Origin: Methanolinea sp.
GTDB taxonomy: Archaea > Halobacteriota > Methanomicrobia > Methanomicrobiales > Methanospirillaceae
Assembly (NCBI GenBank): GCA_018263335.1
Contig: JADFCY010000020.1
Location: 1-34,341, forward strand
Reading direction: 5' to 3'
DNA length: 34,341 bases
The first letter of the stretch is position 1. Each line of letters starts with the position of its first letter. A program made the translations under genes and the position numbers. The notes under the pieces are model-generated. The model was given only the letters and a program-made list of their open reading frames with translations, searched no databases and was not told the origin of the DNA. Shown piece after piece: positions 24,136 to 33,602 of the stretch.

Positions 24136-27100
24136 ATGAAGAGTAAGAGAGCGGAATTGAAATCCCGGACCGTGACACCTGATACCTGTCGTGTCAGGCA
24201 ATCGCATACAATATGGGCCAAACGGGGGGTGGCTGGGCTGCTTGTGCTGGTGCTCATTGCCCAGGCATGCAGTGCAGCCCCGCCAGTATTTGCACGTCTG
24301 GACCTGAACCAGTCCCAGACGTACAGGAACATGACCGTCTCAAGCCTCGAGACGGTTGATATCATGAACCTCTCCATCTCCCGGGTCACTCTCCACTCCA
24401 CGACAGGGGACTGGACCGACACCAAGAACCTCACTCTCCCCTCAATTCACGAAATTCGCAGGATATTTTATCCCAAGGACAATGCGACGTGGAACGGAAA
24501 CACCTTGACCGTTATGGATGCGGATTCAACCGTCTCAGGGAGTGGATTTAAGGGTTTTACTCTCTTCACTCAGAAAAAAATTCCTGTTATCCAATGCCAG
24601 GTCAATGAAGCACAGGGAGACATTTTCCTTTCGAGAATAGAGGGATCGAATGTTCCTGCCAACTTGAGCCAATTTCTTACAAATACTGATCGGCTTTACA
24701 TACTTCGTACATTTGGTGGTGTAGGACTGGAGATCCTCCCTAATGGCACGGTGGGGAAGAATACTTTTATCAATGTGTCTCTGAGTGATTTCAACCAAAC
24801 CGACATGGGATATACCCTGCTAAAAAACGAGAATCTTCTCGATAATTTCATACTCGATCGGATTATTGCGCAACAACTTTCGGCCTCGAATAATCCTCCT
24901 CCTCTTTCTGGAGAATATCTCCTCTCGGGATTCCAGTACACTCCCCCCCCAACGGGAAAGATCACTACCTACGCCGCGTGGCCAGTGATCATCCTTGACG
25001 GAGATAACCGCCTCACACTGGTTGGAAAGACACATCCATATCTCTATAACAAGAGGACAGGGGGTGACCTGAGCCTCACCTTTGAGAATACCGCACATAT
25101 TCATAACCTCAGCTATGTTTTTATCAAGGAAGCAGAGACTTACGATGCCGATGTCCGCGTGAACATGACGGCGCTCGAGGAATGTGGCGGTGCGGTGAGC
25201 CTCGATCTCATCCTCTCCGGAAACCCGTTCCTTTCGATTTTAAAAGATCTGGGACTCGGTCAGAGCGACCTGAAGAAAGTGGTCTCGTATTCGATCAAGG
25301 CAGTGGGCAATTCCACGCCCCCGCACTCCTCCCACTTCTCGAAGATCAACATCACGCCCGGGTATGGCACATCAGGATATGCGCTCCATGCAAGCCAGGT
25401 GACCATCCCCTTCGATGACCTGCAGGGATTGCTCTCCGGAAATTTCAGCATCTATGCACTTGGAGCCGACGTGAACAACACGGTCGTCGCACTCGACCAG
25501 GACCGGATATCAATCGGGAATTCCCCGCTGGCAGACTTCAATGCCTCCCCCACTACTGGTCCGGCCCCCCTCCCGGTCCAGTTCACTGACCTGTCCAGTG
25601 ACTCTCCCACTGCGTGGAACTGGACGTTTGGCGACGGCGGCATCTCGGCTGCACAGGACCCCAGTCATACCTATACCGTTCCGGGCCTCTACAACGTCAC
25701 CCTGACTGCGTCGAACGCATTCGGGTCCGGCACCGAGCGGAAGGACTTCTACATCAACGTCACTTCGTATCTCCCGCCGGATGCAGATTTCTTTGCCACT
25801 CCCACCACGGGCCCTGCCCCACTCGCCGTCCAGTTCACCGACAATTCCACGGGGACGATTACCTCCCGTGCATGGACCTTCGGGGACGGGGGGACCTCGA
25901 CCGGTGTCAATCCGTCGCATACTTACCTCTCTGCAGGGACGTACACTGTCTCCCTGAACGTCACCGGCCCCGGCGGATCGGACACGGAGACCAAGATCGG
26001 CTATATCACTGTTTCGCCCCCCGCACTCCAAGCTGACTTTTACGGGACTCCGACCGCCGGGTTCGTTCCCCACTTTGTCCAGTTCACCGACACATCCACC
26101 GGGCCGCACGACACCTGGAACTGGGACTTCGGCGACGGAGGGACCTCCACGGCCCAAAACCCGGGCCATACGTACACCTCGACCGGGACGTACACGGTCT
26201 CTCTTTCGGTGAGGATGGGGAGCGGCACGCCTTCGGTGAAGACGAGGACCAATTACATCACCGTGTTCGCGGTCCCGCCCCCGCCTGTGGCCCAGTTCAC
26301 GGCGAACGTCACGACCGGAGATGCGCCGCTGCCGGTCCAGTTCACCGACCTCTCGAGCGGGTCGCCCTATGAATGGAACTGGTCGTTTGGCGACGGCGGG
26401 AGCAGCACCGACCGGAACCCGCTCCACACCTACGCATCTCCGGGGAACTATACTGTCTCGCTCACCGTCAGGGGCCTTGGAGGGTTCGACACCGAGACGA
26501 AGGCAAACTACATCCACGTCCTGGCACACCCGCCGGTCGCTGACTTTGTCGCAAATGTCACGGCCGGAGACGCCCCGCTCCCGGTCCAGTTCACGGACCT
26601 CTCATCCGGCGATCCGACCTCCTGGAGCTGGACGTTTGGGGATGGGAATACTTCCTTACTCCAAAACCCGGTTCATGTCTACCATCATGGCGGGAATTAT
26701 ACTGTAGCCCTGACGGCAGCGAATGCATATGGTGGGAACACAATTACCAAGGAAGGATATATCCATGTTCTTCCCCCCGTGCTTCGTGCAGATTTTATTG
26801 GGGCACCGACAGAGGGATATGCCCCTCTTCTCGTATCCTTTAGTGACCTGTCAAAAGGTGACCCACTCAGCTGGAACTGGTCCTTCGGTGACGGGTCTAT
26901 CTCTACCGCAGTGAATCCCGTTCATTCGTATAATACTGCAGGGACCTATTCAGTCTCACTCACAATATCAAACGGTACTGCCAACGACATTCTGGTGAGG
27001 AATAATTATATCACAGTTCGTCACAGAGGAGGTGGCGGTGGAGGGGGAGGCGGGAGCGGCGGGACATTCTTTGTCACTGCGAGTCCCACACCATATGTGA

Positions 27101-27750
27101 CAATCACTGTTACCCCGACACCTACCCAAATCTATGAGAAGACGCTGCCATTAGGGCCCGAAAACCGGACTTCCCAGCCTGTGATGGTCGGGTCCTATGA
27201 CGGTATCGCGACCATCTCAATAGGGATTGGGGTGGCGGTGACCGGTGCGAACGGCACACCACTCGCAGACATCAGCATCTTCCCGGTCAACCCTGGCGAC
27301 CTCTCCAATCTCCCCGTCGATCCGGCTTTCACGGGATACCCCTACCTGGTGTCGCCGGAAGAGGCACAATTTGACCCCGAGGTGCTGCTCACCCTCTCCT
27401 TCACTCCTGAAGAGTGGGCAGCGCTCTCCGGCCGGGACCTTGTCCTTATGCGGTATGACCCGGGTTCGGGGAGCTGGGTGCCGCTCCCCACATCGGTCGA
27501 CGCTGCAGGGAGGACGGTGATCACCGGCATCTCGCACGGAGGCACCTATGGCCTGTTTGCCCGGCAGCCTGCCACACCCACCCAGACAGTGGTGCCGGTC
27601 ACCACCGCGGTACCCGAAGAAGTCCCACTGCCATGGACCTTGATACTCATCATCGTGGTTGTAGTGATCATTGGAGCGGGTGTTGCAGTCTACTTCCTGA
27701 AGGTCAGGCCGGGTGCGCGGGAGCCGCCTGGAAAGGACGAAATCACCTGA
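24136..27750 (+). CDS. Giant cell-surface protein with six PKD domains, 1204 aa
   Basis: An N-terminal segment of about 33 residues with several basic residues precedes the hydrophobic core of the signal (GVAGLLVLVLIAQACSA), so the leader is longer than usual. Residues ~50-460 form a beta-rich ligand-like region with many Asn-X-Ser/Thr sites. Six PKD domains follow at about 465-960, each with the FGDG core and a closing YTVSL/YNVTL strand. A run of nine glycines (near 965) and a Pro/Thr linker precede a final beta domain (about 1010-1140), a membrane segment (about 1165-1190) and KVRPGAREPPGKDE. PKD arrays are typical of extended surface proteins of Methanomicrobia. Likely an adhesin or sheath protein. 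Confidence 0.88.
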   Translation: MKSKRAELKSRTVTPDTCRVRQSHTIWAKRGVAGLLVLVLIAQACSAAPPVFARLDLNQSQTYRNMTVSSLETVDIMNLSISRVTLHSTTGDWTDTKNLTLPSIHEIRRIFYPKDNATWNGNTLTVMDADSTVSGSGFKGFTLFTQKKIPVIQCQVNEAQGDIFLSRIEGSNVPANLSQFLTNTDRLYILRTFGGVGLEILPNGTVGKNTFINVSLSDFNQTDMGYTLLKNENLLDNFILDRIIAQQLSASNNPPPLSGEYLLSGFQYTPPPTGKITTYAAWPVIILDGDNRLTLVGKTHPYLYNKRTGGDLSLTFENTAHIHNLSYVFIKEAETYDADVRVNMTALEECGGAVSLDLILSGNPFLSILKDLGLGQSDLKKVVSYSIKAVGNSTPPHSSHFSKINITPGYGTSGYALHASQVTIPFDDLQGLLSGNFSIYALGADVNNTVVALDQDRISIGNSPLADFNASPTTGPAPLPVQFTDLSSDSPTAWNWTFGDGGISAAQDPSHTYTVPGLYNVTLTASNAFGSGTERKDFYINVTSYLPPDADFFATPTTGPAPLAVQFTDNSTGTITSRAWTFGDGGTSTGVNPSHTYLSAGTYTVSLNVTGPGGSDTETKIGYITVSPPALQADFYGTPTAGFVPHFVQFTDTSTGPHDTWNWDFGDGGTSTAQNPGHTYTSTGTYTVSLSVRMGSGTPSVKTRTNYITVFAVPPPPVAQFTANVTTGDAPLPVQFTDLSSGSPYEWNWSFGDGGSSTDRNPLHTYASPGNYTVSLTVRGLGGFDTETKANYIHVLAHPPVADFVANVTAGDAPLPVQFTDLSSGDPTSWSWTFGDGNTSLLQNPVHVYHHGGNYTVALTAANAYGGNTITKEGYIHVLPPVLRADFIGAPTEGYAPLLVSFSDLSKGDPLSWNWSFGDGSISTAVNPVHSYNTAGTYSVSLTISNGTANDILVRNNYITVRHRGGGGGGGGGSGGTFFVTASPTPYVTITVTPTPTQIYEKTLPLGPENRTSQPVMVGSYDGIATISIGIGVAVTGANGTPLADISIFPVNPGDLSNLPVDPAFTGYPYLVSPEEAQFDPEVLLTLSFTPEEWAALSGRDLVLMRYDPGSGSWVPLPTSVDAAGRTVITGISHGGTYGLFARQPATPTQTVVPVTTAVPEEVPLPWTLILIIVVVVIIGAGVAVYFLKVRPGAREPPGKDEIT

Positions 27751-27808
27751 TGACCAATGGAGGGTCGAGTCGCTTTCTTATTTATCTGGGAAAAAATGAG
27801 GAATGGGT
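27751..27808. terminator. Convergent gap with T-run on the minus strand
   Basis: The 58-bp gap separates two genes meeting tail to tail. Six A at 27791-27796 read as T6 on the minus strand, 12 nt past the stop of the secreted-protein gene at 27809, a plausible archaeal terminator. The plus gene has only a weak TTCTTATTTAT stretch. Confidence 0.4.
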
Positions 27809-28624
27809 TTAAATAATTCTTCTCATAGAGAGAAGAAGGAGAAAGATCCCCAGCATAAGGAATGGACAGAAGAATACAGGTTCAATTCCTGCCTTGTTTT
27901 GAGTCCCTTCAGGCAGTGTCTTTGAGTTGGAGGGACTTGTGAGAACATTGACTGTATTATTTAATCCTGTCTCTTCGGATTGAGTTGTTGCAGTCGAAAG
28001 ACCACCTTCAATTACTGTCGGAGTAGTGACTGCCGATGATGCCGTTGGAGTTGCCATGGATCCAACGCTACTTGAGACTGTGCTACCGCTACCACTGCTC
28101 CCACCACCTCCTGCACCCCCCGTGACGGTAATCCCAGAAGTGGAAGGTGGAGTGCCTGATGTGGTGACAGAGGTTGTGCCGGAAGATTCTTGAACTGAAT
28201 CTGGTTGACTTTCCACCAAGAGGTCAAGTTCCGTCAACTCAGATGGCCTGAAAGGATAGCTCTCGGCATATGCAGACTCTGAACCGGTCTCACGGCAGAG
28301 GGCCCGGGCATTACTGATAAAAAAATAGACCGGGGTATCCACTGTGATAGCTCCTGATACGATCAGCTTTTCGTCAAAGGAGCCGGGTCCCCCGAACTGA
28401 CCGTTTTTACTGACCAGAACAGGATTTCCGGCAGTCCCATTCTGTATTCCAGGGCACCATGCCTCGACAATTGTTCCTGCCGGAGCAGGCAATCCCCCGA
28501 TGTATGCTTGGCCATAAAAGAGGTGGGGCATCAGGGGTTCATTCTCGGCAAGTGCTCCTGGGACCAGCAGCAAGAGAGAGAATGCCACGGCCATGAAGAG
28601 TACTCCAATACGAAATGGTTTCAT
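27809..28624 (-). CDS. Secreted Gly/Ser/Thr-rich surface protein, 271 aa
   Basis: Signal peptide at residues 1-27 (MKPFRIGVLFMAVAFSLLLL, then ALA). An N-terminal beta domain (about 30-125) starts PHLFYGQAYIGGLPAPAGT and contains C, GNP and FDEKLIVSG. A Thr/Ser/Gly-rich stalk (about 140-235) follows, ending in a hydrophobic tail and MRRII, a tripartite C-terminus like that of the protein at 22956. ATG 28624 follows GGAGG with 8 nt spacing; an earlier TTG is not needed. The N-terminal domain has no name I can give; similar domains carry short carbohydrate-binding-like turns. Divergent from the dual protease across a 232-bp promoter region. Confidence 0.72.
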   Translation of the reverse strand: MKPFRIGVLFMAVAFSLLLLVPGALAENEPLMPHLFYGQAYIGGLPAPAGTIVEAWCPGIQNGTAGNPVLVSKNGQFGGPGSFDEKLIVSGAITVDTPVYFFISNARALCRETGSESAYAESYPFRPSELTELDLLVESQPDSVQESSGTTSVTTSGTPPSTSGITVTGGAGGGGSSGSGSTVSSSVGSMATPTASSAVTTPTVIEGGLSTATTQSEETGLNNTVNVLTSPSNSKTLPEGTQNKAGIEPVFFCPFLMLGIFLLLLSMRRII

Positions 28625-28856
28625 ATTCAGATCCTCCAAGGAGAGAAAGGAGGTAATCCTATAAAAAGACCGAGAGAATGAACCTGCATAACCACTCTCA
28701 ATTCTTTAGTGAAATTCCACAATAGTCCCAAATTGCGAGTGATTAGGAAGTATATCAGGTTTTTTGCACCCTTTTCTGTTTTCGAATATTATTAAAGAAA
28801 ACAAATAATAATGTTTATCTTCCCAGGTGAGGAGTACCTCGTAGGTGGAGTACAAT
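28625..28856. promoter_or_regulatory. Divergent promoter region of the secreted protein and the dual protease
   Basis: On the minus strand CTTTTTATAGG (28659-28669) is a TATA box about 40 nt from the ATG, leaving a short leader with GGAGG. For the plus-strand protease gene, AAATAATAATGTTTAT at about 28802-28817 is the likely TATA region. The leader holds a small GAGG/CCTC hairpin and the ribosome site AGGTGGAG at 28843-28850. The AT-rich middle has no gene. Confidence 0.45.
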
Positions 28857-31800
28857 ATGTCTTATCTTTTCAAACAAAAAGTTGCTATTTTATTACTTAT
28901 TGTATTCCTAGTTACCGGTATCGGGTCTGCATCTCTCGAAACTCCAGTACCCGCAGAGTATGAGCCGGGTGTCCTCTTCGTCTGTTTCACACCCGACGTG
29001 GCAGGGGATCCGCACCTGTTTGAAGAGACCGAAGCACGCATCCACGGCGCAATTGGATCGAGAGTCCTCGAGGATTCGGATGATCTCGGCATGGATGGGG
29101 TCCAGTTCATTGCGCTCTCCCCGGATATCTCGGTCGAAGATGCACTGGACTTCTACCTCTCTGAACCGGCGATCCTCTGGGCAGAGCCAAACTACATCGT
29201 TCGTGTGCCAGAGCCATCCTCCGGCCTGGGGGATGGGGAGGGCGTTTCCGGTTTTTCCGTCCATGGAGGGGATACCCCGGGGATCCGGCAGAGTGCTGCC
29301 GCCTTCTCCTCAATGCGGTTCTCCTCACCTGCGTTTTTTCCCAATGACCCGGACTTCTCCCGGCAGGGGAACCTCGGAAGGGTCGGGGTCCCGGCAGCAT
29401 GGAATATCGCGACAGGATCGCCATCGATTGTCATCGCCGTGATCGATACCGGCATCGACTTCTCGAACCCGGACTTCTCCGGACGGAATTGGATCAACCC
29501 GGAGGAGATCCCGGGCAATGGCATCGATGACGATGACAACGGGTACATCGATGATGTGCATGGCTGGGACTTTGTCAATTCTGACAGTGATCCGGATGAT
29601 GACTATGGACACGGGACTGCCGTCTCGTCCGTGATTGCCTCCCGGGTCGATAACGGGTTCGGGATCGCGGGGATGATGCAGGACGTCCGGGTCATGCCCC
29701 TCAAAGTGGGGGATCAGACCGGGCGCCTCTCCTCGCGGGACATCATGAAGGCCATCCGGTATGCCCGGGAGAATGGTGCCCGGATCGTGGTCTGTTCGTT
29801 TGGAAAATATACTCCAGATGCCCTCGAGAGGACGCAGATACAGCAGTCTCCCGGCCTGCTCTTCGTCTGCGCTGCCGGAAACGAGGGCAATGACAACGAT
29901 ATCCGGCCTTTTTATCCTGCAAGTTACCCGTTCCCAAATGTCATCTCGGTGGCCGCAACGGGAAATAGCGATGAACTCCCGCCGTGGTCCAACTATGGCA
30001 GGACTTCTGTCCACGCCGGTGCACCCGGTGTCGATGTCCCCGTCTACCACCTCTCTCATGCGCTTGAACCCTCATCCGGAACCTCCTTTGCCGCTCCCCA
30101 CGTTGCCGGTGCCGCCGGTCTCCTCCTCGCAAAGGACTCCTCCCTCTCTCCCCTCCAGGTAAAAAACCTGATCCTCGACTCTGCAGATCCCTGTCCGTCC
30201 ACCGGGCACGCGATATCGGGAGGACGGATCAACGCATACCAGGCCCTGTCCCTGCTCTCGCCCCTGCCGACCACTGTCCCGACCACCGTCCCGACCACCG
30301 TCCCGACCACAGTACCTCCCACGCCGACCCCTGCCGCACCCGGAGCTGACTTCTCCGCCGATGTCACCACCGGTCCGGCACCGCTCACAGTCCGGTTCAC
30401 CGATGCATCGGGAGGGATCCCGACAGCATGGTCATGGAACCTCGGCGACGGGACGGTCTCCACCGAGCAGAACCCGACCCACACCTACGCGAGACCCGGC
30501 ACCTATTCGGTCTCTCTCCGCACCACGACGCCGTCCGGGGGGTACAGGATTCTCAAAACGGGATACATCACGGTGGAACCATCGGGTATCTCTCCGATGC
30601 CCACGCCGACACCGTCGCCAACCCTGACACTGATACCGACCCCGACACCCACACAAACACCCGCGGTGACTCCCCCTCCGACGTCCGTCCCCTCTCCGGT
30701 CGACTTTACCGCAAGCCCGACCTCCGGAGCAGTACCTCTCACCGTGCAGTTCACCGATATATCGACAGGGAACCCCAACGGATGGTCATGGAACTTCGGC
30801 GACGGGACAGTCTCCACCGAGCAGAACCCGACCCACACCTACGCAAAACCCGGCACCTATTCGGTCTCCCTCCGGGTCACGACGCCGTCCGGAGGATTCC
30901 GGATACTCAAACCCGGCTTCGTCACGGTCGGGACTGCATCTGCAGGAACAGCGGCACAGGAGTCTGACGGATCCCTGGGAGAACCGGAGAGTCCCTCCCC
31001 GGCAGACCCGGGCCCCCTCAACCCGGACTTCCTTGCCTACCTCGAATCCCGGTCAACGGCAGCTCTCGAGACCGACGGGTTCAGTGGGGGAGCCATCCCG
31101 TTCCCGATCAACCTCTCTCCCCTGCAGGGAAAACAGCTCGTCTTCCCGGACAGCGCGGTGGCGTCCCTCCCCTCCCGCTTCGACCTCCGCGAGGAGAAAC
31201 GCGTGACACGCGTGAAGGACCAGGGAGGTTGTGGGAGCTGCTGGGCATTTGCGACCTACGGTTCGCTTGAGTCCGTGCTCATGTCGCAGACCGGCATGGA
31301 ATACGACTTTTCGGAGAACCACCTGAAGAACACCCACGGGTTCGACCTTGATCACTGTGGGGGCGGGACCAGCGCAATGTCCATGGCATACCTCACGCGG
31401 GGGAGTGGTCCCGTCAACGAGACGGACGACCCGTATAACCCGGGTTCGGGCACTTCCCCACCGGGACTCTCCCCCGTTCTGCACGTCCAGGAGGTCACCA
31501 TCGTTCCTCCGCGGGCGGGACCGGTGGACAATGAAAATATCAAGAGGAGCATCATGGAATGTGGGGGGGTGTATTCAACATTTTATTTAAATAGATATAT
31601 TTTTATAAACCTTGCTGGTGAAAAGGATTATTATTATCCTTTTACCGAAAAAAACGATTCGCCCCGTGGCGGAGGTTTCCATGCCATAACCCTTGTAGGC
31701 TGGGACGACAATTACCCCAGGACAAAATTCACGTATTTGCCGCCGGGAAACGGTGCATTCCTCGCGAAGAACAGCTGGGGATCAGACCGGGGTTATGGAG

Positions 31801-33602
31801 GATACTTCTGGATCTCCTACTATGACACATTTCTTGGAAGGGAAGGATCTGTGGGAACTCCTTTAACTTTAAGTATATTATATAATCCAAACAGTGCCTT
31901 CAACGCCTCCCCCCTTTCCACGTATGATTATATCTACCAGTACGACCCCCTCGGATGGACCTCTTCCACGTATGGTGGAACCTATCCTGCAGAAACCGCC
32001 TGGTACGCAAACATATTCACGGCAAACCGGAACGAGGAACTTGTCGCCGTGGGGACGTATGTCTACTCTCCCGGATCCACGTACGAGCTCTCCATCTATT
32101 CCCTCGATGGCAGCTCCGGGCCGGTGAACCCGGCACGACGTGTGGCCCAGAAGCGCGGAACGATAGATAACCCCGGGTACCGGACGATCCCCCTCGACAA
32201 CCCCGTGCGCCTCTGGCCCGGGGAGCGCTTCTCTGTGGTCCTGAAGCTGACGACACCGGGATGGACCTATCCCATTCCCATTGAGAAGCCAATACCGCAT
32301 TACTCCAGCAGAGCAACTGCCTCCCGTGGCGAGAGCTATATCAGTCCAGATGGCACATCCTGGACGGATATCACAACCCACAATACCAATGTCTGCCTGA
32401 AGGCGTATACCCGGAATATCCGTCCCCCGGTTGCAGGTTTCACCGCATCACCCACATCCGGTCCTGCACCCCTCTCCGTCCAGTTTTCCGATACCTCGAC
32501 GGGGAACCCCACGATCTGGAACTGGAACTTCGGCGACGGCAACTCATCCAATCTCCAGAACCCCATCCATACCTACAGAACCCCCGGCACCTATACTGTA
32601 TCCCTGACGGTAACCAATCCCGGCGGGTCGAACACGACCCGCGCAGAGAACCTGATCCATGTATCTCCCCCGGTAACCACCATCCCGACCACCGTCCCGA
32701 CCACTGTCCCGACCACCGTCCCGACCACTATCCCAACCACTGTCCCGACCACTATCCCAACCACTGTCCCGACTACCGTCCCGACCACTATCCCAACCAC
32801 TGTCCCGACCACCGTCCCGACCACAATCCCAACCACTATCCCGACCACCATCCCGACCACTGTCCCGACCACTGTCCCGACCACCGTCCCGACCACTGTC
32901 CCGACCACCGTCCCGACCACCGTCCCGACCACTGTCCCAACCACTGTCCCAACCACTGTCCCAACCACTGTATCCCCCACGCCGACCCCCGCAGCACCGG
33001 GAGCTGACTTCTCCGCCGATGTCACCACCGGTCCGGCACCGCTGACCGTCCGGTTCACCGACAGATCGACGGGGAACCCGACGGCATGGTCATGGAACTT
33101 CGGCGACGGGACGGTCTCCACCGAGCAGAACCCGACCCATACCTATACCAGACCCGGCACCTTCTCGGTCTCCCTCCGGATCACGACGCCGTCCGGGGGG
33201 TACAGGATTCTCAAAACGGGATACATCACGCTGCATTCACCCGATCCCTCTCCGACTCCCACGGTGACCCCGACTCCAACTCCCACTCCGACTCCCTCTC
33301 CGACTCCCACGGTGACCCCGACTCTAACTCCCACTCCGACGTCCGTCCCCTCGCCGGTCGACTTTACTGCGAGCCCGACCTCCGGAGCAGTCCCCCTCAC
33401 CGTGCAGTTCACCGATAGATCGACTGCGAACCCGACGGCATGGTCATGGAACTTCGGCGACGGGACGGTCTCCACCGAGCAGAACCCGACCCATACCTAT
33501 ACCAAACCCGGCACCTTCTCGGTCTCCCTCCGGATCACGACGCCGTCCGGAGGATTCCGGATACTCAAAACAGGGTTGATATCCGTCCAGCCCTCTCTAT
33601 GA
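28857..33602 (+). CDS. Secreted dual protease: S8 subtilisin plus C1A papain-like, with five PKD domains, 1581 aa
   Basis: In order: signal peptide (1-27); S8 prodomain-like region; subtilisin domain with D197, H252, N342 and S410 (GTSFAAPH); a (TVPT)4 linker (470-485); PKD domains near 496-575 and 615-695; papain-type domain with oxyanion Q789, C795 in CGSCW, H942 in FHAITLVGW and N972 in KNSWG; lectin-like beta region (about 1010-1170); PKD near 1192-1265; (T[VI]PT)24 linker (1276-1371); PKD domains near 1382-1460 and 1501-1581. Both catalytic sets are complete. The ATG at 28857 follows AGGTGGAG with 6 nt spacing; the earlier GTG is not needed. There is no C-terminal membrane segment or anchor, so the protein is probably released. 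Likely degrades extracellular proteins, but its targets are unknown. Confidence 0.92.
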   Translation: MSYLFKQKVAILLLIVFLVTGIGSASLETPVPAEYEPGVLFVCFTPDVAGDPHLFEETEARIHGAIGSRVLEDSDDLGMDGVQFIALSPDISVEDALDFYLSEPAILWAEPNYIVRVPEPSSGLGDGEGVSGFSVHGGDTPGIRQSAAAFSSMRFSSPAFFPNDPDFSRQGNLGRVGVPAAWNIATGSPSIVIAVIDTGIDFSNPDFSGRNWINPEEIPGNGIDDDDNGYIDDVHGWDFVNSDSDPDDDYGHGTAVSSVIASRVDNGFGIAGMMQDVRVMPLKVGDQTGRLSSRDIMKAIRYARENGARIVVCSFGKYTPDALERTQIQQSPGLLFVCAAGNEGNDNDIRPFYPASYPFPNVISVAATGNSDELPPWSNYGRTSVHAGAPGVDVPVYHLSHALEPSSGTSFAAPHVAGAAGLLLAKDSSLSPLQVKNLILDSADPCPSTGHAISGGRINAYQALSLLSPLPTTVPTTVPTTVPTTVPPTPTPAAPGADFSADVTTGPAPLTVRFTDASGGIPTAWSWNLGDGTVSTEQNPTHTYARPGTYSVSLRTTTPSGGYRILKTGYITVEPSGISPMPTPTPSPTLTLIPTPTPTQTPAVTPPPTSVPSPVDFTASPTSGAVPLTVQFTDISTGNPNGWSWNFGDGTVSTEQNPTHTYAKPGTYSVSLRVTTPSGGFRILKPGFVTVGTASAGTAAQESDGSLGEPESPSPADPGPLNPDFLAYLESRSTAALETDGFSGGAIPFPINLSPLQGKQLVFPDSAVASLPSRFDLREEKRVTRVKDQGGCGSCWAFATYGSLESVLMSQTGMEYDFSENHLKNTHGFDLDHCGGGTSAMSMAYLTRGSGPVNETDDPYNPGSGTSPPGLSPVLHVQEVTIVPPRAGPVDNENIKRSIMECGGVYSTFYLNRYIFINLAGEKDYYYPFTEKNDSPRGGGFHAITLVGWDDNYPRTKFTYLPPGNGAFLAKNSWGSDRGYGGYFWISYYDTFLGREGSVGTPLTLSILYNPNSAFNASPLSTYDYIYQYDPLGWTSSTYGGTYPAETAWYANIFTANRNEELVAVGTYVYSPGSTYELSIYSLDGSSGPVNPARRVAQKRGTIDNPGYRTIPLDNPVRLWPGERFSVVLKLTTPGWTYPIPIEKPIPHYSSRATASRGESYISPDGTSWTDITTHNTNVCLKAYTRNIRPPVAGFTASPTSGPAPLSVQFSDTSTGNPTIWNWNFGDGNSSNLQNPIHTYRTPGTYTVSLTVTNPGGSNTTRAENLIHVSPPVTTIPTTVPTTVPTTVPTTIPTTVPTTIPTTVPTTVPTTIPTTVPTTVPTTIPTTIPTTIPTTVPTTVPTTVPTTVPTTVPTTVPTTVPTTVPTTVPTTVSPTPTPAAPGADFSADVTTGPAPLTVRFTDRSTGNPTAWSWNFGDGTVSTEQNPTHTYTRPGTFSVSLRITTPSGGYRILKTGYITLHSPDPSPTPTVTPTPTPTPTPSPTPTVTPTLTPTPTSVPSPVDFTASPTSGAVPLTVQFTDRSTANPTAWSWNFGDGTVSTEQNPTHTYTKPGTFSVSLRITTPSGGFRILKTGLISVQPSL
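30264..30311 (+). repeat. 12-bp minisatellite, 4 units (T[VL]PT linker)
   Basis: Four in-frame 12-base units coding [L/V]PTT lie between the S8 domain and the first PKD. It is the short counterpart of the 24-unit tract at 32682. Confidence 0.9.
30312..30912 (+). repeat. PKD-linker-PKD module, first copy
   Basis: Together with its preceding (TVPT)n tract this module recurs at 32970-33570 with the same 2658-bp offset at every anchor checked (30311/32969, 30321/32979, 30343/33001, 30701/33359, 30901/33559). The PKD parts are strongly similar at nucleotide level; the Pro/Thr linker between them has diverged but kept its length. Confidence 0.85.
32682..32969 (+). repeat. 12-bp minisatellite, 24 units (T[VI]PT linker)
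   Basis: Exactly 288 bp of 12-base units coding VPTT or IPTT. The unit is four codons, so gain or loss of copies keeps the frame. Val and Ile units alternate irregularly in the left part and are all Val in the last nine, suggesting recent expansion at that end. The high Thr/Pro content suggests an extended, possibly O-glycosylated spacer. Confidence 0.92.
32970..33570 (+). repeat. PKD-linker-PKD module, second copy
   Basis: Co-linear copy of 30312-30912, placed after the papain-like and lectin-like parts. It differs by substitutions such as DRS for DAS or DIS and by a 48-bp tandem linker repeat. Confidence 0.85.
33245..33340 (+). repeat. 48-bp tandem repeat, 2 copies, in the last Pro/Thr linker
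   Basis: 33245-33292 and 33293-33340 are almost identical copies coding a Pro-Thr rich 16-residue unit ([16 protein letters not shown]-type). It lies between the last two PKD domains, and 48 bp keeps the frame. Confidence 0.8.

Noticed and set aside
25510-26529. Long minus-strand open frame opposite the PKD domains
   Set aside because: It mirrors the repeated PKD coding pattern and has no independent features.
32682-32969. CRISPR-like array
   Set aside because: The 12-bp units have no spacers and keep the coding frame, so they are a protein linker minisatellite.
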